A stretch of DNA of 64,000 nucleotides from Capnocytophaga ochracea DSM 7271 (GTDB lineage Bacteria; Bacteroidota; Bacteroidia; Flavobacteriales; Flavobacteriaceae): assembly GCF_000023285.1 (NCBI RefSeq), contig NC_013162.1:908501-972500 (forward strand), written 5' to 3'. Below, one piece after another: positions 53,509 to 62,393 of the stretch; the first letter of the stretch is position 1, and every line of letters starts with the position of its first letter. The notes beneath the pieces were generated by a model. It was given only the letters and a program-made list of their open reading frames with translations. It did not search any database and was not told where the DNA came from. The translations under genes were made by a program, and so were the position numbers.

Positions 53509-54408
53509 GTGAATAAAGAACATTTAAAACAATTAGAAGCTGAAAGTATTTACATAATGCGGGAAGTAGCAGCGCAGTTTGAGCGTCCTGCCTTGCTTTT
53601 TAGTGGTGGTAAGGACTCTATTACCTTGGTGCACTTGGCAATGAAAGCCTTTGCTCCTATGAAGATTCCTTTCCCTTTGGTACATATCGACACGGGTCAT
53701 AACTTCCCCGAAGCTCTTGAATATCGCGATGCCCTTGCTAAACGCATAGGTGCGGAACTGATTGTGCGACAAGTAGAAGACACCATTAAAGCGAAAGGAC
53801 TCACTGAGCCCAAAGGTAAGTTTGCTTCTCGTAACTGGTTGCAAACACACACTTTATTGGACACTATTGAGGAGTTTCACTTCGACGCCTGCATAGGAGG
53901 GGCGCGTAGAGATGAAGAGAAAGCACGTGCCAAAGAGCGCTTCTTTTCAGTAAGAGACGAATTTGGTCAGTGGGACCCTAAGTTGCAACGTCCGGAGCTG
54001 TGGAACATCTACAACGGTCGGATACAGAAAGGCGAAAACGTGCGGGTGTTTCCTATCTCGAACTGGACGGAATTAGACGTATGGAATTATATTCAGCAAG
54101 AGAAAATAGCACTTCCTTCTATCTATTTTGCGCACAATCGCGAGGTGATTGAGTACGAAGGTAGACTTATTGCGGTGTCGCCTTTTATCCAGATAGATGA
54201 AAACGATACTATCCTAAACAAGCGTGTGCGCTATCGCACGGTAGGTGATATGACCTGTACTGCTGCCGTAGAGAGCAATGCAGCGACTCTTGAAGAGGTG
54301 GTGAATGAGATTACTGCCTCGCGTATTTCGGAGCGCGGTGAGACCCGCATAGACGACAAAGTAACGGAAGCAGCAATGGAAGACCGTAAAAAAGGAGGAT
54401 ATTTTTAA
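53509..54408 (+). CDS. cysD: Sulfate adenylyltransferase subunit 2 (CysD)
   Basis: This 299-residue protein starts at GTG. It is the catalytic ATP-sulfurylase subunit, with the PP-loop SGGKDSITLVHLAMKAF (near 28-44), GHNFPEALEYRD and GGARRDEEKARAKERFFSVRD, and a C-terminal tail TASRISERGETRIDDK typical of CysD. The GTPase partner cysN is not here: the next gene is a TlpA-like protein. The start is 5 bp after the toxin frame ends. Confidence 0.9.
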   Translation: MNKEHLKQLEAESIYIMREVAAQFERPALLFSGGKDSITLVHLAMKAFAPMKIPFPLVHIDTGHNFPEALEYRDALAKRIGAELIVRQVEDTIKAKGLTEPKGKFASRNWLQTHTLLDTIEEFHFDACIGGARRDEEKARAKERFFSVRDEFGQWDPKLQRPELWNIYNGRIQKGENVRVFPISNWTELDVWNYIQQEKIALPSIYFAHNREVIEYEGRLIAVSPFIQIDENDTILNKRVRYRTVGDMTCTAAVESNAATLEEVVNEITASRISERGETRIDDKVTEAAMEDRKKGGYF

Positions 54409-54439
54409 TGATTAGTAGTTAGTGGTTAATTCTGATATG

Positions 54440-54482
54440 AAGAATTGCTTGTCGTGCTACGACTTTGGTCAGGTTTTTGTAT
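54440..54482 (+). repeat. Hairpin GTCGT-GCT-ACGAC after cysD
   Basis: GTCGTGCTACGAC is at 54455-54467. It is followed by a diverged CTTTGG word. The same hairpin lies after other stop codons in this window. Confidence 0.55.
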
Positions 54483-54516
54483 GAGCAAAGACAATAACTA
54501 AAAAACAAGATTACGA

Positions 54517-55011
54517 ATGAGAAAAAGATTTTTATTTACAGCCTTAGCACTTTTCTTTTTGGCAACTGCGGAATCCTTTGCACAAGCGTTGCAACGCCAT
54601 AACCTTGTACCTGAAATTAACTTACCACAGCCTAATGGTGAAAAGTTAGCGTTATCTTCGTTACGTGGTAAATATGTGCTGGTAGACTTTTGGGCTTCGT
54701 GGTGTATGCCTTGCAAGAAGGAAAACAAATACCTCAAACAAGCGTATAAAGAGTTCAAAGGGAAGAATTTTGTAATTCTATCAGTATCGATAGATAGACC
54801 TAAGGATAAAGACGCTTGGCAGGACGCTATCAAAATAGAAGGAATGGTGTGGCATAATGTGTGGGACAACGATGGCAAAACCGCTGAGAAATATGGGGTA
54901 ACGAGTATCCCTGCGCCTTTTCTCATAGACCCGGAAGGAAACTTATTGTCGCAAGGAGATAACCTAAGAGCTAATGATTTAATGAAAACGCTGAAGAAAT
55001 ACATCAAATAG
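54517..55011 (+). CDS. TlpA-like exported thioredoxin
   Basis: This 164-residue protein has a signal peptide (cut after SFAQ) and a TlpA/ResA thioredoxin fold with FWASWCMPCKKEN (Cys63, Cys66), plus GVTSIPAPFLIDPEG with a cis-Pro. It probably keeps disulfides reduced in the periplasm, possibly for cytochrome c maturation. No heme lyase is nearby. A META-type lipoprotein gene follows. Confidence 0.88.
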   Translation: MRKRFLFTALALFFLATAESFAQALQRHNLVPEINLPQPNGEKLALSSLRGKYVLVDFWASWCMPCKKENKYLKQAYKEFKGKNFVILSVSIDRPKDKDAWQDAIKIEGMVWHNVWDNDGKTAEKYGVTSIPAPFLIDPEGNLLSQGDNLRANDLMKTLKKYIK

Positions 55012-55076
55012 TCGCAACGCGACGGGCGTTTTTGTTATATCGAATTGACGTTAAAAAAATATATAAAATATTTGCA

Positions 55077-55742
55077 ATGAAGAAAATCAAGTTTATGATG
55101 CTACTGAGCGTAGCAATAGGATTGGGGAGTTGCTCTACCAGTACCCAAGCGGTATATTGGGTAAATAGCTCCCAGGTAGAAAGCAGTGCAGGAGCTGGCA
55201 AAATGCAATGCTTGCAAGTGTACAAAGGCGATAATTTAAGTAAAGCACAATGGGAGGCTTTTTGTGCTCCTATTGAAGGTTTTACCTTTGAAGAAGGCTA
55301 CTTTAAGAAGATAGAAGTAAGCGAAAAACCGCTGAAAGACGTCTCCGCCGGTGCACCAAATATTGCTTATACTTTGGTGCGCGAAATAGAAAAGGTGAAA
55401 GACTCTCGGTTTGATTTGCAAGGCGAATGGAAACTGGTGAGTATGGGAGAAATGGTTATCACTCCTGAGGCACAGCCTACATTAAAACTCAATATCAGTG
55501 AAATGAAGGTGAACGGCTCTGACAGCTGTAATACCTTTATGGGAAGTATTAAAACCCTCACCGATAAAGAACTTGTATTTGGTGATTTAGCTTCTACACT
55601 AATGCTTTGTGTAGAAAAAATGGAGGTTGCTGATGCTTTTGGTATGGCTATGCAAAAGGTAAGACAATACCAACTAAAAGGAGACCAACTGTTGCTTACC
55701 GATAAACAAGGAGGCGTACTCCTTACTTTTGCAAAGAAATAG
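55077..55742 (+). CDS. META/DUF4377-type lipoprotein
   Basis: The product has 221 residues with start at 55077, which gives a lipobox (GLGSC, Cys19). The N-terminal part (VYKGDNLSKAQWEAFCAPIEGFTFEEGY) fits DUF4377. The C-terminal half, LQGEWKLVSMG then GSDSCNTFMGSIK and CVEKMEVADAF, is a META domain as in HslJ, a family linked to heat-shock and envelope stress. Exact function is unknown. Confidence 0.8.
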   Translation: MKKIKFMMLLSVAIGLGSCSTSTQAVYWVNSSQVESSAGAGKMQCLQVYKGDNLSKAQWEAFCAPIEGFTFEEGYFKKIEVSEKPLKDVSAGAPNIAYTLVREIEKVKDSRFDLQGEWKLVSMGEMVITPEAQPTLKLNISEMKVNGSDSCNTFMGSIKTLTDKELVFGDLASTLMLCVEKMEVADAFGMAMQKVRQYQLKGDQLLLTDKQGGVLLTFAKK

Positions 55743-55760
55743 TTGTTTCAATTATTAAAA

Positions 55761-55798
55761 AAGAAAGGCTGTGCAGAGCGTTCTGCACAGCCTTTCTT
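55761..55798. terminator. Terminator between convergent genes
   Basis: A 17-bp perfect stem (55761-55777 with 55782-55798) and a GCGT loop. Its T run faces the minus strand, so it mainly serves recA. Confidence 0.9.
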
Positions 55799-55815
55799 GA
55801 TTATATTGGTTTTAA

Positions 55816-56985
55816 CTAATCATCTTCTTCGTCATAGGTATCGGCTTCATCGTATTCCTCTTCAGAATACTCGGGTTCTACTACCTTTTTATCTTTAGCC
55901 TTAGTACTCTTTTTACCTTTTTTAGGATTAGAAGAGAGTTCATTATGTTTAAGCCATTCGCGTAGTTCTACTTCTATTTGTTCAGCTATTTCTGGATTGT
56001 CGTTAAGCATTGCAATAGAGGCGTCACGTCCTTGACCTAATCGGGTGCCTTTATAGCTATAAAAAGCACCGCTTTTATCTACGATATCAGCCTCAACGCC
56101 TAACTCAAGAAGTTCAGCAGACTTAGAGATACCTAAGCCAAACATAATATCGAAAGTAGCGGTTTTAAAAGGCGATGCTACTTTGTTTTTAACTATTTTC
56201 ACCTTGGTTTTATTACCGATGATTTCGCCATTGCTGTCCTTAATAGCTGCGCTTCCTTGAGGTCCTCCGTCTTTACGGATATCTATACGCACAGAAGCAT
56301 AAAATTTAAGTGCATTACCCCCTGTAGTTGTTTCGGGGTTCCCAAAAGTAATACCTATTTTATCACGCAACTGATTGATGAAAATAACAATACATTTTGC
56401 TTTGCTAATACTACCGGTGATTTTGCGTAAAGCTTGAGACATTAGTCGGGCGTGAAGTCCCATTTTAGAGTCTCCCATTTCGCCATCAATCTCACCTTTG
56501 GGAGTAAGTGCTGCCACCGAGTCGATTACTACGAGGTCTACTGCATTGGAACGAATAAGAGCATCGGCAATTTCAAGAGCTTGTTCGCCACTGTCAGGCT
56601 GAGTAATCAATAGATTTTTAACATCTACACCTAAGCGTTGTGCGTAAACAGGGTCGAAAGCGTGTTCAGCATCGATAAAAGCAGCTGTTCCTTTAGCTTT
56701 TTGTACTTCGGCGATAGCGTGCAGTGTAAGAGTTGTTTTACCAGAAGATTCAGGTCCATAAATTTCGATTACGCGCCCTTTAGGATATCCTCCAACGCCT
56801 AAAGCGGCATCGAGCCCGATAGAACCCGTAGAGTAAACTTCTACGTCTTCGACAGGATTATCGCCTAAGGCACGTACAGTTCCTTTGCCATAGGTTTTGT
56901 CTAATTTTTCTAAGGTGAGTTTTAGAGCTTGTTTTTTAGCCTCTTCTACACTCATTTCCTTGTTATCTTTTGTTGTTTTAGCCAT
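55816..56985 (-). CDS. recA: RecA recombinase
   Basis: This 389-residue recombinase has the full RecA core: Walker A GPESSGKT (77-84), [36 protein letters not shown] (loop L2 region). After the core lies an unusual charged tail of about 40 residues, first basic ([13 protein letters not shown]) and then very acidic ([18 protein letters not shown]). Acidic RecA tails normally dampen filament formation; this one is longer than usual. Its promoter box TATCTTTG is at 57011-57018. Confidence 0.96.
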   Translation of the reverse strand: MAKTTKDNKEMSVEEAKKQALKLTLEKLDKTYGKGTVRALGDNPVEDVEVYSTGSIGLDAALGVGGYPKGRVIEIYGPESSGKTTLTLHAIAEVQKAKGTAAFIDAEHAFDPVYAQRLGVDVKNLLITQPDSGEQALEIADALIRSNAVDLVVIDSVAALTPKGEIDGEMGDSKMGLHARLMSQALRKITGSISKAKCIVIFINQLRDKIGITFGNPETTTGGNALKFYASVRIDIRKDGGPQGSAAIKDSNGEIIGNKTKVKIVKNKVASPFKTATFDIMFGLGISKSAELLELGVEADIVDKSGAFYSYKGTRLGQGRDASIAMLNDNPEIAEQIEVELREWLKHNELSSNPKKGKKSTKAKDKKVVEPEYSEEEYDEADTYDEEDD

Positions 56986-57010
56986 TTTATACTACGTTGT
57001 TTTAATAGGG

Positions 57011-57041
57011 CAAAGATACAAAATCTAATGATAAATACAAT
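57011..57041 (-). promoter_or_regulatory. Promoter of recA
   Basis: TATCTTTG (57011-57018, minus strand) has ATTG (57038-57041) 19 bp upstream. No SOS box is evident. Confidence 0.6.
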
Positions 57042-57053
57042 AATGTAGTGTAA

Positions 57054-57380
57054 TTATTTTAGTTTTTCATTATTGTGATGACGGTCGTGGTCACGTTGTG
57101 TTTTTTTTAGCATCTTCTTATCGAAAGCCTCTTGCAAGTCAATCCCTGTTTGATTGGCTAAGCAAAGTACTACAAATACTACATCGGCGAGTTCTTCGCC
57201 TAAATCTTTGTTTTTATCACTTTCTTTCTCGGACTGTTCTCCATAACGGCGAGCTATAATACGGGCAACCTCTCCTACTTCCTCAGTGAGCTGTGCCATA
57301 TTGGTAAGTTCATTAAAATAGCGAACCCCGTGTTCTTTTATCCAATTATCAACTGCTAATTGTGCATTTTTGATATCCAT
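57054..57380 (-). CDS. MazG-like nucleotide pyrophosphohydrolase
   Basis: This 108-residue all-helical protein has the MazG metal motif: TEEVGEVARI (EExxE) and, after a linker, EELADVVFVVL (ExxD). It would hydrolyse non-canonical NTPs. It differs from HisE and full MazG by size. It lies between gldN and recA, each with its own terminator or promoter. Confidence 0.88.
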   Translation of the reverse strand: MDIKNAQLAVDNWIKEHGVRYFNELTNMAQLTEEVGEVARIIARRYGEQSEKESDKNKDLGEELADVVFVVLCLANQTGIDLQEAFDKKMLKKTQRDHDRHHNNEKLK

Positions 57381-57408
57381 AGTTTACAAATTTATTTTCT
57401 ATTAAAAA

Positions 57409-57461
57409 ACTGCTTTAAAAGAGCATTGCTTTTGATAGCAACGCTCTTTCAAAGCAGTTTA
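57409..57461 (-). terminator. Terminator of the gldKLMN operon
   Basis: AAACTGCTTT pairs with AAAGCAGTTT outside AAAGAGC...GCTCTTT pairs, a long stem between gldN and the MazG-like gene. Confidence 0.8.
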
Positions 57462-57485
57462 AAGAATATTTCTGTGAATTTAAAA

Positions 57486-58385
57486 TTAGTTTGTCCACAT
57501 ATCTTGCTCTCTGTCGCGAATTTTCTCTTTAATTTTGTCAGCTTCTAACAATTGGAAGAGTGCATTATCAGGAAGGAATTCCTTGATTTTTCTGTCGCCG
57601 TATACATTCGCTTCTTTAAATATCACGGAACTAAACATTCGTGCATTTAAAACGTGGTCGAAAGATACAGGGCGAGCATCATTCTTCCTATTAAAGGTTT
57701 TCGCTTCGTGCAAAATATCGCGTACTTGCGGATAGAATACCCAGAATAGAGGTACTAATGCCGACATAGTAGAGTCATCAGAATCTATAAAGTTTACGTC
57801 GGGAGCTACAGGAGCTAACGCGAGCAAACGATATTTTAATTCACCTTGGCGTTTGTCGAAATACCAAATACCTCTAATGTGGTACTGAGCGATATCTGCA
57901 GACTCTAAGTTTCTATGAGTTACATATTCAGGAGAAAGAGCTTCACCTGCATTAAGTTGCTCATAGCCTACATCTAAAGTATCTACCTTTGATAGTGATG
58001 CTTCTATTGACTCAGCTGTTTTTGTTTGAGTAAAATAAGAATCTACATAGATATCTTGAATTTTACCATTTTTGATGTTCTTCAAAAGTACATCATACAA
58101 TGAGCGACGATAAGCATCTATTTCCAAGGTATCGGTAGGGAAAAGGAGGGGAAAGTTAGCTCTCTCGTTGAGGTCGATTACTTCCCACACCTCTACTGAC
58201 CAAAGGATATCGCGGTCGTCCACATAGCCATAAGGTAGTGGTTTGTCATTATCAGCTTCTATTCGAGCTTCAGATTTAACACCTATATCGCTTGCTACTT
58301 TTGCGTTTAAAATGTTTACCTGAGCTTTGGAGAGCTGAAATGCAAATACTGAAAGCAATAATAATATTATATTTTTTACGTGCAT
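57486..58385 (-). CDS. gldN: Gliding motility/type IX secretion protein GldN
   Basis: This 299-residue exported protein (signal peptide cut after LSKAQ) is the PorN/GldN component, which with GldK forms a periplasmic ring in type IX secretion. The YVDDRDILWSVEVWEVIDLNERAN block, near residue 55, is typical, as is AEYHIRGIWYFDKRQGELKYR in the middle (here IAQYHIRGIWYFDKR). It is the last gene of gldKLMN, 13 bp after gldM. Confidence 0.95.
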   Translation of the reverse strand: MHVKNIILLLLSVFAFQLSKAQVNILNAKVASDIGVKSEARIEADNDKPLPYGYVDDRDILWSVEVWEVIDLNERANFPLLFPTDTLEIDAYRRSLYDVLLKNIKNGKIQDIYVDSYFTQTKTAESIEASLSKVDTLDVGYEQLNAGEALSPEYVTHRNLESADIAQYHIRGIWYFDKRQGELKYRLLALAPVAPDVNFIDSDDSTMSALVPLFWVFYPQVRDILHEAKTFNRKNDARPVSFDHVLNARMFSSVIFKEANVYGDRKIKEFLPDNALFQLLEADKIKEKIRDREQDMWTN

Positions 58386-58398
58386 AATAATGTTTGTC

Positions 58399-59979
58399 TT
58401 AGTTTGTTATTTCAACTACGATTGGTGATACAGGAGGTAATCTGAGGTCAGAATTACCGATGATACTTGCTTTTACGTCAAATATCTGGATTTTATCACC
58501 ACGTTTAGCTCTTAGAACAGCTGCTCTTGCTTGTTCGTTCATTCTACTACCTTTCACGTATACACTTGGTTGTCCTGGAATGAACACTTTAAATTCGTTT
58601 ACTTGTAGTTTCAAGTCGAAGTCGAAGTCTTCCAAAACAGCCATCACAGGCATTACAGATACGTTTGCTTTTGGTAATTTAGCGTTTCCTATTTGTCCGC
58701 CCAAGCTGGTTACAGCACGTGGGATATTTTTAATACGGAACATTTTAGAAGAGCTGAATTTTTGTCCTGCAAGCTCACCTGTTACGTGAATAGTAACTTC
58801 TCTACCTTGTCCTGGACGCATTACCCAAGCACCACTACCACTCGCTTTAGATAAACCAGGTGCTGATGCTGAAATTTTGTTATCAGGAACACCAGGCATA
58901 GAGATAGTGATAGGGTTAGCAACACCACGATACACTACGTTCATCTTATCAGCTGAAATAACTGCTGAGTTTGGTTTAGGAATCACTGAGAAAGATTGTG
59001 CTACAGGAACAGCAATACGTTTTCCGTCTTGGTCGAAGTACAAGTTACCTGTAATTTTGTGGTCACCTGTATTACCTGCTGAAATGTTTAATTTCACACG
59101 ACCATCTTCAATAGTGTATTCACTTGTTCCTAACTTTCTACCGTCGATAGCGATGTCTACTTCATTAGGACGTGTAGTAGCGTCTTTTCTACCCAATACG
59201 ATAGAACCATCGAATTTCTCACCTTGGTAATACGCTCCTTTACCTTGTTCAAGTAAAGTTGTATAGTTAGTCATTGAAACTTGTGATTTCAAGCTACCTG
59301 CCAAAGCAGTATCGAAAAATTCTTGTTGAGTAGTTAAGATGTCTGACTGCATCATTGAGAGTTTTGCCAAAGTTGCAACGTAAGGAAACCCTTCAAAGTT
59401 AAAATTTAACCATTTTACGGTTCTGCCTTCTCTATTCTTTACGTCGTCAGTATTAAAGTTTACGCTTACTTTATCGGCCAAAGCTTTATAAGCTGGATTA
59501 TCTCCCAATACTTTTAATACTCCTTCGCGATAGGTTTTCATTTTTTCAATGAATTCACTTGCGTGAGCTTTAGCTTGTGCTCCCTCAGCAAAGAAATAAT
59601 TATCAGTAAAATCTGACTGATCCATTGCCTGATAGTTTCTTTGATTTACAGGAATGTCTTTTTGACCAATTACATCTTCTACTTTGGTTTTAATATCTTG
59701 GATATAGCTGTACAATCCATCTGATAGTTCCTTTATTTGTTTGGATTGTTCATATATCTCACCATATTGAGCTTGATTCTCATTTGCTTTATTTGCTAAT
59801 TCGGCTAAAGCATTAGATGTGCCTTCATTAGCTCTTTTGTTTGATGATTCAAACTTTTGATTCACTAACCCGAATGCATCTAGTACTTGCTTGCCCATAT
59901 TCAATGCGATCATCGCAAGGAATACTAAGTACATCAGGTTAATCATCTTCTGTCTTGGACTTAATTTTCCACCTGCCAT
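58399..59979 (-). CDS. gldM: Gliding motility/type IX secretion protein GldM
   Basis: This 526-residue protein has one N-terminal transmembrane helix (about 13-33: MINLMYLVFLAMIALNMGK) and a large periplasmic part of four domains. It forms with GldL the proton-driven motor of type IX secretion and gliding. The starting AGGKLSPRQKMINLMYLVF and the repeat-like beta domains fit PorM/GldM. The length is normal. Confidence 0.96.
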   Translation of the reverse strand: MAGGKLSPRQKMINLMYLVFLAMIALNMGKQVLDAFGLVNQKFESSNKRANEGTSNALAELANKANENQAQYGEIYEQSKQIKELSDGLYSYIQDIKTKVEDVIGQKDIPVNQRNYQAMDQSDFTDNYFFAEGAQAKAHASEFIEKMKTYREGVLKVLGDNPAYKALADKVSVNFNTDDVKNREGRTVKWLNFNFEGFPYVATLAKLSMMQSDILTTQQEFFDTALAGSLKSQVSMTNYTTLLEQGKGAYYQGEKFDGSIVLGRKDATTRPNEVDIAIDGRKLGTSEYTIEDGRVKLNISAGNTGDHKITGNLYFDQDGKRIAVPVAQSFSVIPKPNSAVISADKMNVVYRGVANPITISMPGVPDNKISASAPGLSKASGSGAWVMRPGQGREVTIHVTGELAGQKFSSSKMFRIKNIPRAVTSLGGQIGNAKLPKANVSVMPVMAVLEDFDFDLKLQVNEFKVFIPGQPSVYVKGSRMNEQARAAVLRAKRGDKIQIFDVKASIIGNSDLRLPPVSPIVVEITN

Positions 59980-60015
59980 AAGCTATTTTTTTAATAAGTT
60001 AATAAATAATTACTC

Positions 60016-60681
60016 TTATCGTGCGCCGCCCATTGCAGATAACATTCCTCCATAGATAGTGTTCAAAGATCTTAAGTTGTCTTTAAACGTAAGCATTTGC
60101 TGATTTAATGAATCTAAGTTATCAACAACACCTGCTTGTGCAGATACTTGTCTTTCTGTTCTTTCCAATTGTAGTTTGTAAAGGCTGTTCAATGACTCTA
60201 AGTTTGATGCTGCTGCTGAAAGCTCTTCACCATATTTGTGAGTAGCCACCATCGTATTAGCCACTGGAGCGATTTCTTTACTTGCTTCTGCAAAGTTTTC
60301 AATAGATCTTCCTAATGAACGCATCATATTAGCATCGATACGAGCTTCTGCTAAAATACCATCTAATTTTTGTGATAATGATTCTCTAAGAATCTTATCT
60401 TCTCCTGACTGTAAAGCCAAAGCTCCTTGGCGTCCTGATGGAGCACCTCCTTTTAGCTCAGGATAAACCAATGACCAATCGAACTCTTCATCTATTGGTT
60501 CAAAAGCTGAGAAGAAGAAGACGAATGCTTCTGTTCCCATCCCTACTGCTAACAATACGCCACCGCTGATACCTAAGATATCCACGTGCAAAATTTTGGC
60601 TAAGGCACCGATAATTACAACTGAGGCACCTATACCATAAACCATATTAAACAATTTCTTTGTTGATCTACTTCCTGCCAT
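60016..60681 (-). CDS. gldL: Gliding motility/type IX secretion protein GldL
   Basis: This 221-residue inner-membrane protein has two N-terminal helices (about 10-30 and 35-57) and a cytoplasmic coiled-coil tail. It is the stator-like partner of GldM. In the second helix an acidic residue, Glu near 49 (GMGTEAFVFFFSAFEP), is in the place of the proton-path glutamate known in GldL. Confidence 0.95.
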   Translation of the reverse strand: MAGSRSTKKLFNMVYGIGASVVIIGALAKILHVDILGISGGVLLAVGMGTEAFVFFFSAFEPIDEEFDWSLVYPELKGGAPSGRQGALALQSGEDKILRESLSQKLDGILAEARIDANMMRSLGRSIENFAEASKEIAPVANTMVATHKYGEELSAAASNLESLNSLYKLQLERTERQVSAQAGVVDNLDSLNQQMLTFKDNLRSLNTIYGGMLSAMGGAR

Positions 60682-60740
60682 AAGACTTTTTTTTTATTTG
60701 TTAAATTTATTAGTTAATTTGTTTGATTTTTCTTTTAATA

Positions 60741-62111
60741 CTATCTGTATCCTCTTGCTGATTTAGCTTGTTGTTTGTCGCTGATACCCATAAAATCTTG
60801 TACGGTACGGAACCCTATATAACTACGGGCTGAGTCTTGGTACTCATAATCACGGGTATTTACTTGTAACATAAAGGCAACGTCCTTCCAAGAACCTCCA
60901 CGTATTACTTTACGGTGATTTTTGTCATCAAGTACGTTAGGATTCATAGTAGACATATATTCATATGAATTGGGGTCATATGAGGTGTTTGTCCATTCTG
61001 ATACGTTACCTGCCATATTGTAAAGGTTGTAACCATTAGGTTCGTACGACTTAGCTTCTACGGTATAGAGTGCATTATCAACAGCATAGTCACCACGCAT
61101 TGGTTTAAAGTTTGCAAGGAAACAAGCTCTATCATCATAGGTATAAGGACCTCCCCAAGGATAAGTACCTCCTGGCAGACCACCACGTGCTGCGTATTCC
61201 CATTCCGATTCAATTGGCAAACGGAAAGAGTTTACTGTGTAATCACCTTTTGATTTTTGATAAGAGTTTTTGTTAAGAGTACGCCATTCACAGAAGGCTT
61301 TGGCTTGAATCCAACTAACCCCTACCACAGGATAGTCGCCATAAGCTTCGTGCCAAAAATAGTCGTTGTGCATTGGCTCGTTATAAGAATAGTTGAAGTC
61401 GCGAATCCACACAGTAGTATCAGGATATACTTTCACGATTTCCTCTTTAATGAAGTCTTTACGGTTACCACGCGTACGAGCGGCTTTATCCATATCAAGC
61501 CATTGATATTTAAACTCGAACTTCTGAACGTCCATAATGCGTTTGCCATTGTAAGCTTCTTCTTCGGGCAAATACATTTTGTCCATTACTTCCGAGTAGT
61601 ATTCATCTGGGAATTTATTAGTGTCCCAAATAAGTGCTACTTTCTTGTTCAATTTTCGTGCTTTTTGGTCGCCATATGTGTTTTGAAGATACTGCTGATA
61701 AGCATTCATCTTCTCGGTGTTCGCATCTAAGTATGCGTATTCACCGATACCTCCACTGCCTTGGGTCTGACCGGTTTGTTCCGCCATTTCAGCTAACTGA
61801 GTACGGATAATTGAATCGCGAACCCAATTCACGAACTGGCGATACTCACTATTTGTGATTTCGGTTTCGTCCATATAGAACGACCCCACGCTCACAGTTT
61901 TCACTGGTGCGTTAAAACTCGCAGTTTTATCATCATCGGAACTACCCATAATGAAAGAACCACTCGGAATAAGCGTCATACCGTAAGGAGCAGGCTGTTT
62001 CCAGCTCTTCCCCTTAACACCTACAAGCTCTCCTTTGCTGTCGCCACCGCCACGCTTACACGCAGCTAGTACTAATAGTACAAGTAGCATTACAAATATT
62101 CTTCTTGCCAT
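60741..62111 (-). CDS. gldK: Gliding motility lipoprotein GldK
   Basis: This 456-residue lipoprotein (LVLAAC, Cys18; start at 62111 chosen over 62117 because it gives the normal MARR start) has an FGE-sulfatase fold with GSFIMGSSDDD, FYMDETEITNSEYRQFVNW, YPVVGVSWIQAKAFCEWR, FRLPIESEWEYAARGG and GGSWKDVAF. With GldN it forms the outer-membrane-attached ring of type IX secretion. It is paralogous to GldJ (4994-6640). Confidence 0.96.
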   Translation of the reverse strand: MARRIFVMLLVLLVLAACKRGGGDSKGELVGVKGKSWKQPAPYGMTLIPSGSFIMGSSDDDKTASFNAPVKTVSVGSFYMDETEITNSEYRQFVNWVRDSIIRTQLAEMAEQTGQTQGSGGIGEYAYLDANTEKMNAYQQYLQNTYGDQKARKLNKKVALIWDTNKFPDEYYSEVMDKMYLPEEEAYNGKRIMDVQKFEFKYQWLDMDKAARTRGNRKDFIKEEIVKVYPDTTVWIRDFNYSYNEPMHNDYFWHEAYGDYPVVGVSWIQAKAFCEWRTLNKNSYQKSKGDYTVNSFRLPIESEWEYAARGGLPGGTYPWGGPYTYDDRACFLANFKPMRGDYAVDNALYTVEAKSYEPNGYNLYNMAGNVSEWTNTSYDPNSYEYMSTMNPNVLDDKNHRKVIRGGSWKDVAFMLQVNTRDYEYQDSARSYIGFRTVQDFMGISDKQQAKSARGYR

Positions 62112-62144
62112 AAACATTGTTTAAATTCACATTTAATTAGGGCG

Positions 62145-62175
62145 CAAACGTACGCATTTATTTTATACACACAAA
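62145..62175 (-). promoter_or_regulatory. Promoter of gldKLMN
   Basis: TTTG (62172-62175) and TACGTTTG (62145-62152) are 19 bp apart on the minus strand, 33 bp before gldK. Confidence 0.75.
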
Positions 62176-62393
62176 ATTTATTCAACAATATTTTTCAATA
62201 ACCTACAAACTTTAACACTATTTTTACATTTTAACCCCTTTTACCCTTTGAAATGTAAAAAAAAAGTAAAAGAATGAGTTTACTTTTTACCCTATTTAAT
62301 ACTTCTTTTGTAAACACTTTTGGCTACTAAATAGTATAAAAAGCTGTGTAATATTGTTACGAAGCTATTTTCCTTTTTCCTCTCCCCTACTCT

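Noticed and set aside
62221-62275. TTTACATTT/AAATGTAAA hairpin between gldK and the oligopeptidase as a terminator
   Set aside because: No T run follows on either strand in the needed place; the stem is weak and AT-only.
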